A stretch of 64,000 bases of DNA. Source: Chelonoidis abingdonii. Its lineage: Eukaryota > Chordata > Testudines > Testudinidae. The notes beneath the pieces were generated by a model. The model saw only the letters and a list, made by a program, of their open reading frames with translations. It did not search any database and had not been told where the DNA came from. The translations under genes and the position numbers were made by a program. Location: positions 25,581,710 to 25,645,709 of the forward strand of contig NC_133778.1 in assembly GCF_003597395.2 (NCBI RefSeq). Direction: 5' to 3'. Positions within the stretch are counted from its first letter, which is position 1. Each line of letters starts with the position of its first letter. Positions 1 through 13,085 of this stretch are shown piece by piece.

Positions 1-262
1 TACCTGAGCATCTGCAGGTACGTCTACTTGCAGCTCCCAGTGACCATGGTTCACTGTTCATGGCCAATGGGAGCTGCAGAAAGAGGTGGCCTAGCCGGCG
101 CTGCTTCCCGCAGCTCCCATTGTCCGGGAATGGCGAACCGCGGACACTGGGAGCTGCTAGTGGATGTACCTGTGAACACTCAGGTAAACAAAGCATCTCG
201 TGGCCATCCAAAGGCTTACCTTGAACAAGCTGTGAACCAAGCTGGGGAACCCCTGCTCTAAC
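1..262. mobile_element. GC-rich palindromic fragment of a non-autonomous DNA transposon (hAT-like)
   Basis: A GC-rich block (1-260) in AT-rich surroundings. It contains a long inverted repeat: 15-42 pairs with 145-172 with about 3 mismatches in 28, and inside it a second pair of arms built around cagctcccattg/caatgggagctg. The right end reads ggggaacccctgc near 245-257. This layout and wording match a very common turtle element that I remember as hAT-like. The left end lies outside the window, so terminal repeats and target duplication cannot be checked. A 77-codon open frame across it has no recognisable domain and is a by-product of the base composition. Confidence 0.55.
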
Positions 263-507
263 ATTACAATCTGACTTGCAACAGTGATAAGAGAGGTTCA
301 TACTGCAGCATTTTGACTTCAGAGGTGGAAAACTTGCTAACAATTTATGTGATGACTTTTCTGGAGGAAATGATGCACCAGAGGAAAACAAAAAAATTGC
401 AGGTGATAAATTTCCTTCTATTTGTGAATTGAATGAATTTTTTAGCATATTTTTAATAAATCTGAAATTCCAGAAACTTTTAAAAATCTTTTGTGGTAAT
501 AGCCTCC

Positions 508-1492
508 TGTCCCAGATCTAGACTTTAGCGTCCAAGACCTGGGTGCTTACCTGAAACTCCCCCAAGCTCACTACCAGTTTGGATATTCTCGCTGCCACCA
601 GGTCAGCTCTGACCCCCCTTCCTCCTCTGGTGTCCCAACCTTCCTTGGGGGGACCCCTAAGACCAGACCCCTGGGGTCTCTCTCTCTCTCCTCGCCCAGT
701 CCCCTTCCTGGGTTAGCCGGTGCAATCATTACTTCCACTCCTTGAATACAACCGGAGAGGCATAGTCTAGCTTTCCCGAGGCTAGGCATTCACCTAAGTC
801 AGGCCACACAAGAGATCCTCCTCCTTTGTCCTGCACCTTTCGCCTCTGACAATGAATGGGAGACCAGAGTTTGGGCTTTTCCCTCCCCCTCGCCTCACTA
901 GGAAAAGAACTTTCCACAAAGTTAAAAGAAAACTTTTATAGAAAAAAAGAAAGAAAATATAAAAATATCTTGCATAAGAAACTCAATAAGGCTCTTGCTT
1001 ATAAGAAAAGATATGAAGAAACAGTCTGATTTTAAAGAGCCTGATTAACCAGTCCAACAAATCACATACATGTCAATACAACAACCAAAGCTCATCATAG
1101 CCGAATTACTTTGCTTCTTTGGTATCACAGATGTTAGGAGAAATTGAAAGATAAGATGGAGTTAGGAGAAGCTTTGTCCCTCACGCCGAGAAGCAAACAG
1201 GCACCAGCAATCACATCGTACATTACAACCCAAAGCTCTTTCTCATAGCCCCGAATTTACTTTGCTTTCCTTGTACTACAGATGTTTAGGAGATATTTGA
1301 GAATAGGAGGAGATAGGAGGAACTTGTTTTACCCATACCGAGAAAACAACAAAGACCCCGAGTATACAACATTCCCTTCCCGCCCCTGACTTTAAACAAT
1401 CCAGTTCTCTGATTGGTCCTCTGGTCAGGTGTTTGGTTACCCTTTCCAGGTAAAAGAAACTTAACCCTTACCTTACCTATCTACTTATGACA
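508..1492 (-). mobile_element. Solo LTR, same family as the copy at 47897-48776
   Basis: Begins tgtccc and ends ttatgaca, i.e. TG...CA termini. Blocks shared with the copy at 47897-48776 are: actttagcg near the left end, phrases such as attggtcctctggtcaggtg and caggtaaaag near the right end, and the terminal tatgaca. On the minus strand this becomes TGTCATAA...TGACA-type wording of an abundant turtle LTR. No coding interior is attached, so it is probably a solo LTR left by recombination. I cannot see a clean 5-bp target duplication (cctcc on the left, tcttt on the right), which fits age or an error in my left edge. It carries an internal tandem duplication (1059-1353). Confidence 0.7.
1059..1353. 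repeat. Diverged tandem duplication of about 148 bp inside the LTR
   Basis: Unit one (about 1059-1207) and unit two (about 1208-1353) share, in order, aatcacat, an acaaccaaagctc/caacccaaagctc block, a catagcc..gaattactttgctt block, acagatgtt(t)aggaga and a ccgagaa block. They differ by many substitutions and small indels, so the duplication is old. The copy at 47897-48776 lacks it, so it appears specific to this copy or sub-family. Confidence 0.75.
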
Positions 1493-1727
1493 TCTTTAAG
1501 CATACTTTAACTGATACATGTTCTGTTAACCCACTTGTACATACTTCAGTACTATAGCAACTCTCTAAGGGCTGCCTGTAAGACACACTGAAGTCAATAA
1601 GAAATCTTTCCATTGACTTTAATGGATGATTAATCAGACCTTAAGACATTGATGCTGTTCCCACTGAAGTAACTCCCATTGATTTCAATGGTGAGGGATA
1701 AAGCCATAAATGCCTTTAGTGCAACTG
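1493..1727. repeat. Old interspersed repeat fragments with 'cattgacttcaatgg' motifs
   Basis: Contains cattgactttaatgg (near 1613) and cattgatttcaatgg (near 1678) plus cactgaagt half-sites. This wording recurs across the window (4846, 17820, 27965, 33535, 52690, 59370) and belongs to very old amniote repeats. Edges cannot be set. Confidence 0.4.
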
Positions 1728-2276
1728 CACATAGAATATTATATTCCATTCTGGGCTTCACATTTTCAGAAAGATATCGACAAATTGGTGGACGTTCAAA
1801 CTAGAGCAATAAAAGTGATGTCAGAGCTGTGTTTAACTTAGTTTGGAAGATTTAAAAACACAACAAAACCAAACAAAAAACTTGTGAATATAGACAGCTC
1901 AGCTAAGAAATGACTTAGGGGCACATGCTAACAGTATATAAATAACTTTGTAACACACTACACATTATCTTGAAGGGTGTAGAACAGCAAGGAGGGCAAT
2001 GAAATATTTAAGGTGGAACCTTGGGTTATAATTAGTACTAATGGAATGAAATAAAAAAAAGTACAAATTGAACACTGTGGGGAAAAAATTAACAATGATG
2101 TCTATTAGATCATGGAATAGTTTTCTAGGGAGAGTGATGGAAAACCCATAGCCTGAGTGTTTTAAAACTAGACTGAACATAAAAAGTGAAAATATAGTAT
2201 AGGAAACAATCCTACCTTGGATGGACAAGATTATCTAAATGGTTATCACCAGCTGTAACTTCTGTTGGTCTATGAT
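1728..2276 (+). pseudogene. Decayed CR1 LINE 3' end (reverse transcriptase C-terminus)
   Basis: Read in pieces on the plus strand, the segment encodes CR1 ORF2 C-terminal wording: a 'FQKDIDKLVDVQ' type stretch near 1770, and near 2120-2180 a stretch like 'hSLSVFKTRLD' followed by remnants of the 3' UTR that end ctgttggtctatgatt. CR1 (chicken repeat 1) is the main non-LTR retrotransposon of turtles, birds and crocodiles; copies are usually 5'-truncated as here. Frames are broken several times and about 100 bp in the middle (1850-1950) do not align, so it is an old dead copy. Confidence 0.6.
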
Positions 2277-4845
2277 TACTTGAATATGTTGTTTTATTAA
2301 TTATCAAAAGAAAATGGGATTTTCTGTAAGGATAGGATTAAACTGGAGGCAGTTAATAGATGTGATAATATCCAATGTACAATACCTGACTACAGTAGAG
2401 GTGGAAATTATTGTGTATTTTGTAACTGGACATATCACCTGCATCAAGCAATACTTTTAGAAATGATAGCACAGCATTAAGCAACTGGTGGTGCTGTAAT
2501 ATCTTTCCTGAAAACATTGATTTCAGGAATAATATTTATGATTATGTAAACCCCTGTTTATGTTTGTACAAGTCACTGTTGAAAATGGGGCAGAAAATAA
2601 GAAGTCCTACATTTAAGAATAAGATACATCTTACAAAAATGTGAACTTTCAACCTCAGTTCTGTAGAAATTTAGTTTTTAGTTTGTTAGTTGCTTTGTTT
2701 TTTGGCCTTGCAATATCTAACTCAACTACTACCGTAAAGTAAGATAAAGAAAGGAAGAGTAAATAACACACTAATGTGCTACGTCTTCTTGGCTGAAACA
2801 GAATTTTTAATCACTTTTATATGGGCCATTTTGCCATCAGCAAATGTGTAAGCACATCTGATTTATAGCATACTGATCAACATCATCTAGATAATTGACT
2901 CTAGCTTTCAGATCAGCTCACTGAACTACAATCTCTTTAAATTTTATGTATTCTGATTCCACATTTATATAAGGTAACATAATGTATGCTCTAAGTTGAA
3001 TACAATAGCTACTGTAGCACAACATTTTTACAATCAAGTTGGTACTGTACATCTCTAAGTAGATCTCCTGATAAAAGTTTTTACAGGTAACATTTTATTC
3101 TGAGTGCCTATTAATGCAAAATTGTAAAGTGATCCTTATGGAAACATGTAAAAACCACTTAAAAATGACAGCATTAAAAGTGACAGGAAATGTAATGTGT
3201 TTTCCAATAAACAAGGATACATAGGGATAAAAACAAACAAGATGTTTATCTTTACAAAAGATCATCTTATGAATTGGCAAAACAAGCTTTTGAATACTTG
3301 TATCTTGGTTATTTCAAGTCACCTCGAACTGTATTAATTGCATAGTGAAACTCATAGTATAGCTTGGAGGAATGGTTGATTCATTGTCTACTAAAATGTG
3401 CCCTTGAAACTTGCTTCAGCATCATATTTGTTTTGAAATTAATAAATATTTGTAATCAAACTTGAAGTCAAGAGATTTAGTCCAATGGAAGATGCTAGTC
3501 TTTAACCCATAGATTTATAGGACTGGTTCAGTGAAGCAAGGGAGCAATTCCAATCAAACATAAATGAGTCTGAGCTATTAGCCCCCAAACTCAACCAAAG
3601 CAGGAATGAACCTTTTTTTCAAAAAAATAATAATTTTTAAATTAAAGTTAAACTTATTGACATCTTTGCACTTCCTGGTTGTATTATAAATAAGCAATCC
3701 GGCATATATTTGTTTTAAGATTTCTAGTCCAATTGCTTTTTAGGGGGCGGGTGTGTGACGGGGACAAGCAGAGGAACAGAGGATGGAATTGGTAACATTT
3801 TATTGTCCATTATTTTATTAATCTAAACATAACGTCAAGCTACAAAGAGGCTAAACCAAACTCCAGTTTTCAGAATGTGAGATTGTTATTTATAAACAAC
3901 ATTTGAGGTCAACTGTTCTCTTTACAAGTCTTGTTATATATCCAATGCTTGGGGATAGATGGCCATTTTAAAAAGTTTGTATCCATGTTCCCTGGATATT
4001 GTAAGGTAGAAATAAATCAGTAAAAAAAATACCAAATATGCAGACCCCTTAAATCTTTATATGTACAAGGAAGTATTTCTAAGTGCAATAGCATTAAGAA
4101 AATCACTAATTCTTATACAGATGTCCATTCTTAACATAAACAAAAGGTTGGTCAAATGCCCTACTTTTCTTGAGCAAGCAGATGGAATCAGGTACAGTGT
4201 AACAGCAAATGTCGTTATCTACCTCAACTAAATATCTGCTTTACAGATCCATTCTCAGAGACTTTTTCCTCCTCTGTAAATCTTTTTTCCAAATAATTCC
4301 CGCTGCCATAGGGCTTGTCCTTGTGCTGAATTCAGAGTTTGGCTGAATGAAGAAGTGGTACTTGAGTGTTCTAGTTTATGAAAGCAATAAGTCACATCCT
4401 TTAACCCGAGTAGTGAAATCCTAGCTTTGCTGAACACAGTGGAAGTTTTGCATTTCAATTCAGTGGGGCTAGAATTTCAACTTTATATCTGGGTTGATAA
4501 GATTTTTTTTTCCCATATATGCTGAATCTTTTTTTTCTTGGTGGTTATCATACATTTTCTTAGCCTTCTAAATCCATAGAGTGTACAAGTGTCTGAGTGT
4601 CTATGTGGTTTCATCCTATTAATATTAAAAAGAACTCTTAAGAGAATCATCCTGAAGTTTATAGACCAGACTTTTTGGAAACTGTTTTTTTTTTCCAAAA
4701 AACCAAAACCAACAGTGTGTGCATGTTGTCTGCATCTTCCTTTTCTTTCCCTATCAGCCTTTGGAACTGGAGACAGTCCTCTTATTGATCGTTCACATTT
4801 ACAACTCTCAGTTTTATTTCCTTTTAAGGTGTTGCTACTCACAGT
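2277..4845. other. AT-rich unique sequence, nothing recognised
   Basis: No open frame with a known domain, no clear repeat. Short A/T runs only. The 119-codon minus frame at 4483-4842 lacks any domain and is lysine/arginine-biased from an A/T-rich stretch. Confidence 0.5.
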
Positions 4846-4925
4846 GGTCCTGATTCAGCAAAGCTCTTAAACACATGTTTAACTTTAAGCACATGAATAG
4901 ACCCATTGATTTCAACTGGAGCCAA
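4846..4925. repeat. Old amniote interspersed repeat fragment
   Basis: The wording cctgattcagcaaagc, cttaaacacatg..ttaactttaagcac and cccattgatttcaa is a familiar low-copy relic in turtles, birds and crocodiles. Family name not known to me. Confidence 0.45.
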
Positions 4926-7234
4926 TTAAAATAGATAACTACCTGTTTTTGTAGTTTGTATCTGTATTTGTCAGGGGGAGGAAATGGATGGAGCAGGTAG
5001 ATCTACAACTATATAGGCTGTCTGATCATGCTTCCCTGATCAATGCCGAGAGAAGAGGTGGTCATAGAAAAGAGGGTTTTACAGCCGCTAGTCTTCCAGT
5101 CATTAATATGTATGTGTACTAAAGAACTCACAGACCTTTAAGTTTAGTTCCATGAGTGGCAGCAGTATATTTTTCATTTTAGCTTGTACAGTGCGCATCA
5201 GTGACCAGCCTATACTTGGCACGTCACTGGTGCATCTGTAGAATAATGTATGTGGTCATCAGCTTCACTGTTGGACATAATAATGGATGAGATCTAATAA
5301 ACATCTCTTACCCACTACCCAAATGGCAATTACAGCCATTTCCTCATTAGAATCTGCAATCCCTTATTTTGTTGGCACTAAAATTATTACCTCTTTTAAA
5401 AAGTTGCAAGATGGATTAATCAATACAAATGCTCTTTATATTGTCCTGATAGTGATCCATTATCCTGTAATCTGATTCTGGAGCATCCTCAGGGTATGAA
5501 GACATTTTTTAAAATATGAATATCATATCTTTGGTAATGGGCACACTGAAAAGCTAAGTGGACTTTCTTCCACAGCCATATTATGCAATTCATTTTCTCT
5601 CTCAGAACAAGATACATTTCTGGAACAGTGCTGCATTCAGGAAAAAAAAACAAAATTAATAATATAACAACATATGTAGTACAGACATGTTTAAAGTGAT
5701 GATGCCAAATATAGGGTGCTGAAATATTTTCTTAAATGTAGGCACTGAAAACAAAAGTTGAACCCAAAATGTCACGACATGGAGTAGGATATACAAAATA
5801 TATCCTTTTTGTAAATGAGATCATGAGCAGGGTTAAGTCTTTACTCCATTCCCAGATGTCAATTCTGCATTACATGGACAATGATCTTTAATACTTACAT
5901 TTACAATTAGAAAATCATTTTTGTTATTGTAAATGGGGAAGTTAACACATAGCAAGAGTTTTCCTGCTTGTGAGAGCAAGTTAATGTCAATTATTTCTCT
6001 TGGAAATATGATTGGAGTACATCCAAAAAAAAATCAGGTTTAGATGATATCCAATATTCAGATATGTTACCACTTTCAACATGCTAACAACTGCAAATAT
6101 AGATACACAATAAGGACCTGATCCTGCAATGAACTCTATGACACATCAGAGTTCTGTCTGCACAAAGCTCATTGAAAGACTTGGACTTAAGGATCTGACT
6201 ATAGTTAGACGAAACAGCTCCAGTAAAACAAGGTAGCTCATTCTTCCAACCCCTGTGAACCATGCTAATGAACAATATTAGAAGTCTAGGGCCGTGCAAG
6301 TCAGCTTCTCCGTACAAGAGAAATCAGTGACATGGAGTCTGCGTATGTGCTAAGCGTAACTTGTTTTATTCACACATTACACCAGCCCTGGTTGAACAGC
6401 TTGCAGCCTAGCATTCCAAACCAGGGCCCAGTTTCCACAGAGCAATGTTGTCTCAAGAATTGACTCTCATCAGAAAAAAAGGCAGACAACGAACTTTTAG
6501 AAACAAAAGCTGAAAGACAGTAACCCTGGCAGTTATACCCTAAAATATGAAACCCAGGGATACCATTTTTTTAAAATTACTCATTGAGCTAAGAGTGAGG
6601 GGAAATGGCAAAAGGTTAATTAACAAATATTTGTTGTGCTCCTACCATAATTTAAATTTAGCTTCATGTTTTTAGACTTAAATTGTGAGGGCCATTAATT
6701 AGTCCATAATACATAATTTAAAGCCTTGAACTATTTCAGGGGGAAAAAAAGAGTGCTTTTATTTTCATTTTGAAAACCAGCTGCTGTGCATTGTAATCTG
6801 TTTGTCAGCCAGTGTCAGTAGTGTGTGTTCTGGTAGAAAGTGACAGGTGGTCTGTTGAAAGTTGGGGAGGACTCCTGGAAAGTCAACTTGTGCATGCTGC
6901 GTCAGTAAATGAAATGGTAATGATACTTTACATTGAACATAGATTTCATGGCATTTCTTCTACTGTATCCAACACAGAACTAGGCTACAATGGCTCTTGC
7001 TTTAGTGTACTACAGATTATTATTATTTGTTATAGCCAGAGTGCCAGCTACAGATATACTTAAGGTTGCTGAAATGTTTCCCGTATAAACATCTGTTTTC
7101 AGTTGCTTATAATTTTCCAAGTTTCACTTGGTAGGCTGGATTTATCCTGTCCTGGCATTTTCCTGAAGGTGGATATATATTACCTGGAAAGTTTGAGCCA
7201 AATCTTTTCACCGTTTACACTCACTATGGATAGG
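4926..7234. other. AT-rich unique sequence, nothing recognised
   Basis: No coding or repeat assignment. The part 6575-6760 is rich in ATTA/TAAT-type motifs (ggttaattaacaaat, ccattaattagtcc) and could be a conserved non-coding element, but this cannot be decided from one sequence. Confidence 0.4.
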
Positions 7235-8310
7235 GATAGAATCATAGCCTTCAAGGTCAGAAGGGACCATTATGAACGTCTAGTCTGACCTCCTGCACAA
7301 TGCAGGCCACAGAATCTCACCCACCCACTCCTGTATCAAAACCCTAACCTATGTCTGAACTACTCAAGTCCTCAAATCGTAGTTTAAAGACTTCATGGTG
7401 CAGAGAATCCTCCAGCAAGTGACTCCTGCCCAACACTGCAGAGGAAGGTGAAAAACCCCCAGGGCCTCTGCCAATCTGCCCTGGAGGAAAATTCCTCCCT
7501 GACCCCAAATATGGTGATCAGCTAAACCCTGAGCATGTGGTCAAGACTCACCAGCCAGCACCCAGGAAAGAATTCTCTGCAGTAACTCAGATCCCATCCC
7601 ATCTAACATTCCATCACAAGCCATTGGGCATATTTACAACTAATAGTCAAAGATCAATTAATTGCCAAAATTAGGCTATCCCATCATACCATCCCCTCCA
7701 TAAACTTATCAAGATTAGTCTTGAAGCCAGATATGTCTTTTGCCCCCACCACTCTCCTTGGAAGGCTGTTCCAGAACTTCGCTCCTCTGATGGTTAGAAA
7801 CCTTTCCTTAATTTCAGGTCTAAATTTCCTGATGGCCAGCTTATATCCATTTGGTCTTGTGTCCACACTGGTACTGAGCTTAAATATTTCCTCTCCCTTT
7901 TTGGTAATTATCCCTCTGATATATTTATAGAGAGCAATCATAACTCCCCTCAGCCTTCTTTTGATTAGGCTAAACAAGCCAAGCTCTTTGAGTCTCCTTT
8001 CCATTCTTTTCTACTCTTCAGATCATCCTAGTAGCCCTTCTCTGTACTTGTTCCAGTTTGAATTCATCCTTCTTAAACATAAGAGACCAGAACTGCAGAC
8101 AGTATTCCAGACGATATCTCACCAGTACATTGTATAATGGTACTAGCAGCTCCTTATCTCTACTGGAAATACCTGACCTGATGCATCCCAAGACTGCATT
8201 AGCTTTTTTCATGGCCATATCACATTGGTGGCTCATAGTCATCTTGTGATCAACCAATATTCCGAGGTCTTTTACTCCTCTTTTACTTCCAACTGATGCA
8301 TCCCCAGCTT
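7235..8310 (-). mobile_element. CR1 LINE, 5'-truncated 3' end, minus strand
   Basis: The left edge gatagaatcatag is the reverse complement of the CR1 3' terminal 'ctatgattctat' signature; the right edge (about 8310) is the truncated 5' side. Between them lie about 450 bp of 3' UTR and then the C-terminal part of ORF2 (reverse transcriptase). The dense reading frames and the modest number of breaks suggest it is one of the younger CR1 copies here. Confidence 0.85.
7684..8257 (-). pseudogene. CR1 ORF2 C-terminal reverse-transcriptase remnant
   Basis: Two frames on the minus strand follow each other: 8257-8018 (79 codons, ends in 'QVQRRATRMI') and 8004-7684 (106 codons, 'FWNSLPRRVVGAK'). Together they give the CR1 ORF2 thumb/C-terminal region: 'KKANAVLGCIR', 'YCLQFWS', 'RRLRGVMIALYKYIRG', 'FWNSLP'. 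In an intact CR1 these are continuous; here a frame change between about 8004 and 8018 breaks them. The catalytic palm motif lies upstream of the truncation and is missing. It is a relic with no expected function. Confidence 0.8.
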
Positions 8311-9869
8311 ATAACATGGGCCATAGAAACATGGGATTTGATATGGAGATGGGCCTTATGGAAAGGAGTTGCTTCTTGACTCTTGACTGCTTATGCAGAC
8401 AACTTTAATGTTCTGTCAGTATAGTTGTATTAATTATTATTTATATATTACCATAGGTGTGCTTGGTTCCTTAAAGGTAAAGGAAAAAAAAAACAAGGTG
8501 TCTGTTACAGATTCTCACAGTTTACCCAGGGAATTAATAATCTAAATATAATTAGAAACCTAGCTAAAATGAAAAGTAGGATTAAGAGTAGGAGGTTTCC
8601 AGTGCATGAAAGGCCATTTAAACTCACTGGGAATCCAATGCTTAGGTTTTTAACCCTTCAAGACAATATGCAAAGTCTGTTTATTTGGTTTCATTTTTTG
8701 GTTGTTAATCTGAATGCCCTTTTTCCCAGCACAACACAGTATTTGGTTTTCAGTATATTTCTTGCAGTGACATTACCAATATTACATTCAACCTACTGTT
8801 GTTTGCTGATTTAGTATATTTAATTTCCATAAATAACACCTACTTGCTATAGTTATGGGGACAATATAATATAATAAAAAGTAAAACAACCACACACCGA
8901 GGATTTAACTTAGTATATTAGACCTAAGGTGCTTAGTATTCAACCATACATATTTTAAAAGTCTGCTTCTGCATAAATTCAATACCATGTTTTTTGGGCT
9001 CTACAGTGACATAAATTATGAATTTCAGATTAGAATTTCATCTTAAGGCTAAAGGTCATGATAACTTGGAAAATACATTTAACTTCTATGAGGCAAATGA
9101 TCAGCATTTTTAAAAGTCTCTACATAAATTACCAATTACCATATACTTCAGTGGCTCTAGAGGAAGTATTTTCGTCTATCAGTTTAACGAACATTTCTTA
9201 AAATTTCTTCAGATCATGTGATAAACATGTGTTGTGAAGTTGAATGTTAACTATGTCTCTCCAATTCTAGCCTATTAATTTATTTATTAGAAGAATTTTG
9301 ACCAAGACACCCCAAATAGAGGCTGGTGATCCAGCAGTCTCTAACCATGAGTAGTGATGAAGACTAGCAGTGAACACATCTATTTGTGACCATGACAGTA
9401 GTAAGTATTAAGTGTATAATAAAATATTTTCCAGCAGAAAGGATAATTAGAGTTGGGCAAGTATCTCAAATCAATTTCCACTAAGAATCACATGAATAAA
9501 ATAATCAAATTTGCTTTGACTATGTTTATTATCCTCTTCTATTAATTTCCCATGAATACTATTAGTTTACTGGCAGTAATTTTAAACAAACATTAGAAAA
9601 AATGCATAGTGATTTTTGAATTCACTACTCCAGAAACCTGATCTTAATTTGCCACTCACCCAATTAATGAACAGACACTCTGACCTTTATGTTTAATGAA
9701 AACTACACTGTATGACAGATTTTGAATGTACTACTCATGAACTAACTACAAAGATGTCTGCTGAGTAAAAATACCTGAAGAAGAAACTGTTTTTGTGGTA
9801 AATGTCCCTTGTGATCAGAAAACCATTTCCAGAAATCTCTTCAGAAAACCTGATCGCCTAAGTTTTCCA
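8311..9869. other. AT-rich unique sequence, nothing recognised
   Basis: No domain-bearing open frame, no clear repeat. Confidence 0.45.
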
Positions 9870-10930
9870 GGCACTTCTTGATGTCAAGTGGCAAAGGGAA
9901 TGCATAGGATTCTACAGGGTTCCCTATGGTTCGATATATGCATAGTAATTTACTACAGGCTGGCATGTGAGGTCTCTGCCAAGAGCCAGCAGCTGACTGC
10001 TCAGCATAATGATTGGGAAATGTACGTAAGGATAATATCTGAGTTATGTGTTTATACTGAAAATTATGTTAAAGGCAGGTAACCAGGAGATGACATGTTT
10101 CAGACAGATTCCTTTCAGGCAGAGGTAACAGACTCTTATCTCCCTGTCTGATCATTGTGTGTCCCACAATTTATACTTATTTACATACTGAGCCAGATGC
10201 TGATTAAGAGATTGTGAACAGAAAGGAGCATACACCAACAAACAACCTGTAGGAAGTAACCTGCTTATGAATAAGGACAAGGGATTGTTCTGAAATATCC
10301 AGGAGTGCAGATAGACATCCGGGATCTTTCACTGAGGCAGCAAGCTGACAGCATAACTTCATCTCATGAATGGAAGGTCAGAGCCAAGCCTGGCTGTAAA
10401 ACACTGGAAGGACTTTGAGTAAACATTACTCTGAGACATAAAAGTATCTAGTTAGGTAAGCTGAGGTTCTAGATGCATCCTATTTCATAGGCATCCATTT
10501 GTTTCCAATACTTCTACTTGCTCTCACTTGAATCTCTACACTGTTTAATAAACTTTTACTTGATTTCATTATAAAAAACATACCTAAGAGTGGTGTGTTA
10601 AGTGAAGTAGTAAGCTGAGGTGAAACTGATAAGCTGAGATGTACTACTTCTTGGGAAGCAGCGAATTTGTGAATACTGAGTGTCCAGTGGATCGGAGCTA
10701 GACACTCCAAGGAGGTGTTAGGAGTGCTCCGGCGCTGGAGTGTTCCCATCTCTAACCTTTAGAGAGAGAGAGAGGGGCCTACATAGGGCTAGAGGGACTG
10801 CTTGTATGGCCCATCGCTGATGGAGTCAGGGAGATGACCCCTAGCAGGCACTGACAAGGCTTCCTTACGGTAAAGACAGGGGATAGCGAAGTGCCTCACA
10901 ACCCTGGGTACTCCCTGCAAGCATCACACA
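9870..10930 (+). mobile_element. Probable solo LTR of an endogenous retrovirus-like element
   Basis: The arrangement is that of U3-R-U5: a TATA-like cataaaagta at about 10436, a polyadenylation signal aataaa at 10547-10552 in a tttaataaactttt context, then about 380 bp of more GC-rich sequence. That context (taataaac followed by T-rich) is shared with the LTRs at 35857 and 54412. Termini are approximate, no target duplication was seen and no viral coding sequence is present. A tRNA-like or host promoter origin cannot be excluded. Confidence 0.5.
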
Positions 10931-12539
10931 GCCCAAGACTGGAAAGATTCAGATGAAGTCAGAATGAGCATATGAAACTTGGGTGCTTATAAAAGCAGAA
11001 TGAAAGCTCCAAATCCTTGGACATTGCCCATCACCAGTGCTTGCAAACTACTTTTAATTATTGTAAACCCTTCAAATAGGCATCAGTAGATTTGACATTT
11101 ACATCTTGTCCTTGTTCTGCTGGTGTTATTTGTCATACTCTTTCTGTGAATTTTGATTTTACATCACCACGTTTCAAGTAGGCCAACAGAGAAGAGAACA
11201 TATTGGACAATAAATCTAATAATCAATGATTGATTGTATATGCAGTTCCACTGCTGAGGAATGTCCACTGTGAGGAATCCATTCAGTGATTCAGTGTGGA
11301 GGCCGCCATCTCATACGAATATCAAACAAAATGATGCCTTTGGTAAACGAGGGAGAAAGAAAACGAGCATTTTACTTCAATTGCTTGAGCAATTGTGTTT
11401 TCAGCAACTTTATAAGTACTGCTTAGTAGAAACAAAAATGTCAATGTATGTATAGCACCCTGATTGATTAAGTAAAGAGTGATCATTTGTAACTGTGCCT
11501 CCTGTCTTTTTCCAACATTAATGAATCATTGAGTATTGTTTCTGGAAACTCCAATAAGTGATTAAATAGCTGATATTACCCCAGTAATGTATTTAAATCT
11601 GTTGGTAGAATCAGCTTAAAGCTTGTGCCTACTTTATATACATTATGTATAGATTACATATGGATTTCCAATAAGTGTTGGAGAAGACAACCATTAAACT
11701 CATGCTTCAAAAGTCTAAAGTAACACTACTTATTCGGGCTTACAAGTCATCAGCATTTGTCAAATGCCAGTGACAGGATACCATCACTATTGTGTGGTGA
11801 GCACTAATTACAACAACTCTGTGCTGAGGCTTTATGCAGATACACTTAGTTAGTTAGTTTTTAAAGACCTATTCCATAGTACCACACTTACTCCCAAAAA
11901 TTTATATATTTGGAGATAGAAAGAATTTATTTCTGTAAGCTTTCTTCACACTGCCATTACTGTGCAGATCATTTCTTTTCAGATACAGATTTCCCTTATT
12001 TTAGCTTTATTTCATTTCCAATCCAGAAAATAAAAAGCACTTTGGCTCTCCTTTAAGTGAAATGATATCTTTCCAATTCTTAATTTAATTGTTTAGTGAT
12101 GTCTGGAGAAGATAAAAATGGATAGAATTAAAAGTATGAACTTCTGGTCAATCAAATCAGCATTAAAAATTCCAACCCTGTCTGAACTGAATGTATACTA
12201 ATGCTCTAAGCATATTTTAAATTATTAGTTCCTCTGGTGCTATAGTCTGCATGATAGATGGAATTATAACTATAAATTCAAAATTCAAACTATCTACCAG
12301 AGAGAGATTTTATTATAGAACAATTAACAAAAATGTTGTGATATTCCACTGGAATTAGTGGGAACAGGAAGAAAGGAGCAAAGAAAGTTTAAAAACCCAC
12401 CTAAGTGATAAAGGTTAGAAAAAATAGCTGGAGGAAGAACGTAATTGTATAGAGACAATAATGATCTAGATAGTGTCAGAGCTAGTTATTGAATTTACAC
12501 AGCACAAGTGACAGGGCAGAGGGTACAAACAGTAAATGA
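10931..12539. other. AT-rich unique sequence, nothing recognised
   Basis: No supported gene or repeat. Confidence 0.45.
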
Positions 12540-13085
12540 ACTTAGAGCAAGACAAATTCCAAACACAAGAGATTTTTCATTATTTTAGGTTAATCCATTT
12601 TTAGAATAGTGAGGCTGTTCTTTCATTAATTTCTGGTTGCCCTAACGATTAGATGCTGTTTAATTAGAAACAGATGCAACAGTTGAATGAAGTACTAGGG
12701 AAAACAGTATCCTAAATACTAAGAGATATCAAAGAGCTTTGAATAGCCTTATTATGTTTGCAGAATTTCTAAATCTTTTCTCATCCACGAATGTTCCTAA
12801 GCCTTTATATATATCTTTTATGAAATATAGCCTTAGCCTTAGCTCTTAGCCCCTGGCCTCTAGCCCCTACCCACCTATTTTTCTATTAACTCTCTACAAT
12901 GCAGCATTCTGCTCTTAAACTTTTTTTCCCAACATGCATTTCTGGGGACTGGGCCTTTAAATTTGGCAAAGTCAAACACTTGCAGCCCTAAATTAGCCAT
13001 TTTGAAACTTGCTGCTGTTGCTGAAATTGTTTGTTGGTGAATCTCTTTCTCTTCTATTTGGAAACCATTCTCAATTTCCTTTACT
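12540..13085. other. Candidate conserved non-coding stretch (unproven)
   Basis: Non-repetitive, with clusters of ATTA-type homeodomain half-sites (ggttaatcc, ttcattaatttc, gtttaattag) and long runs without repeat wording. It also holds a short CTTAGCC-like degenerate tandem at 12830-12870. Nothing in it is coding. Conservation is a guess that needs an alignment. Confidence 0.2.

Noticed and set aside
4483..4842. 119-codon minus-strand frame
   Set aside because: No domain, no similar copy, overlapped antisense by another open frame; consistent with chance.
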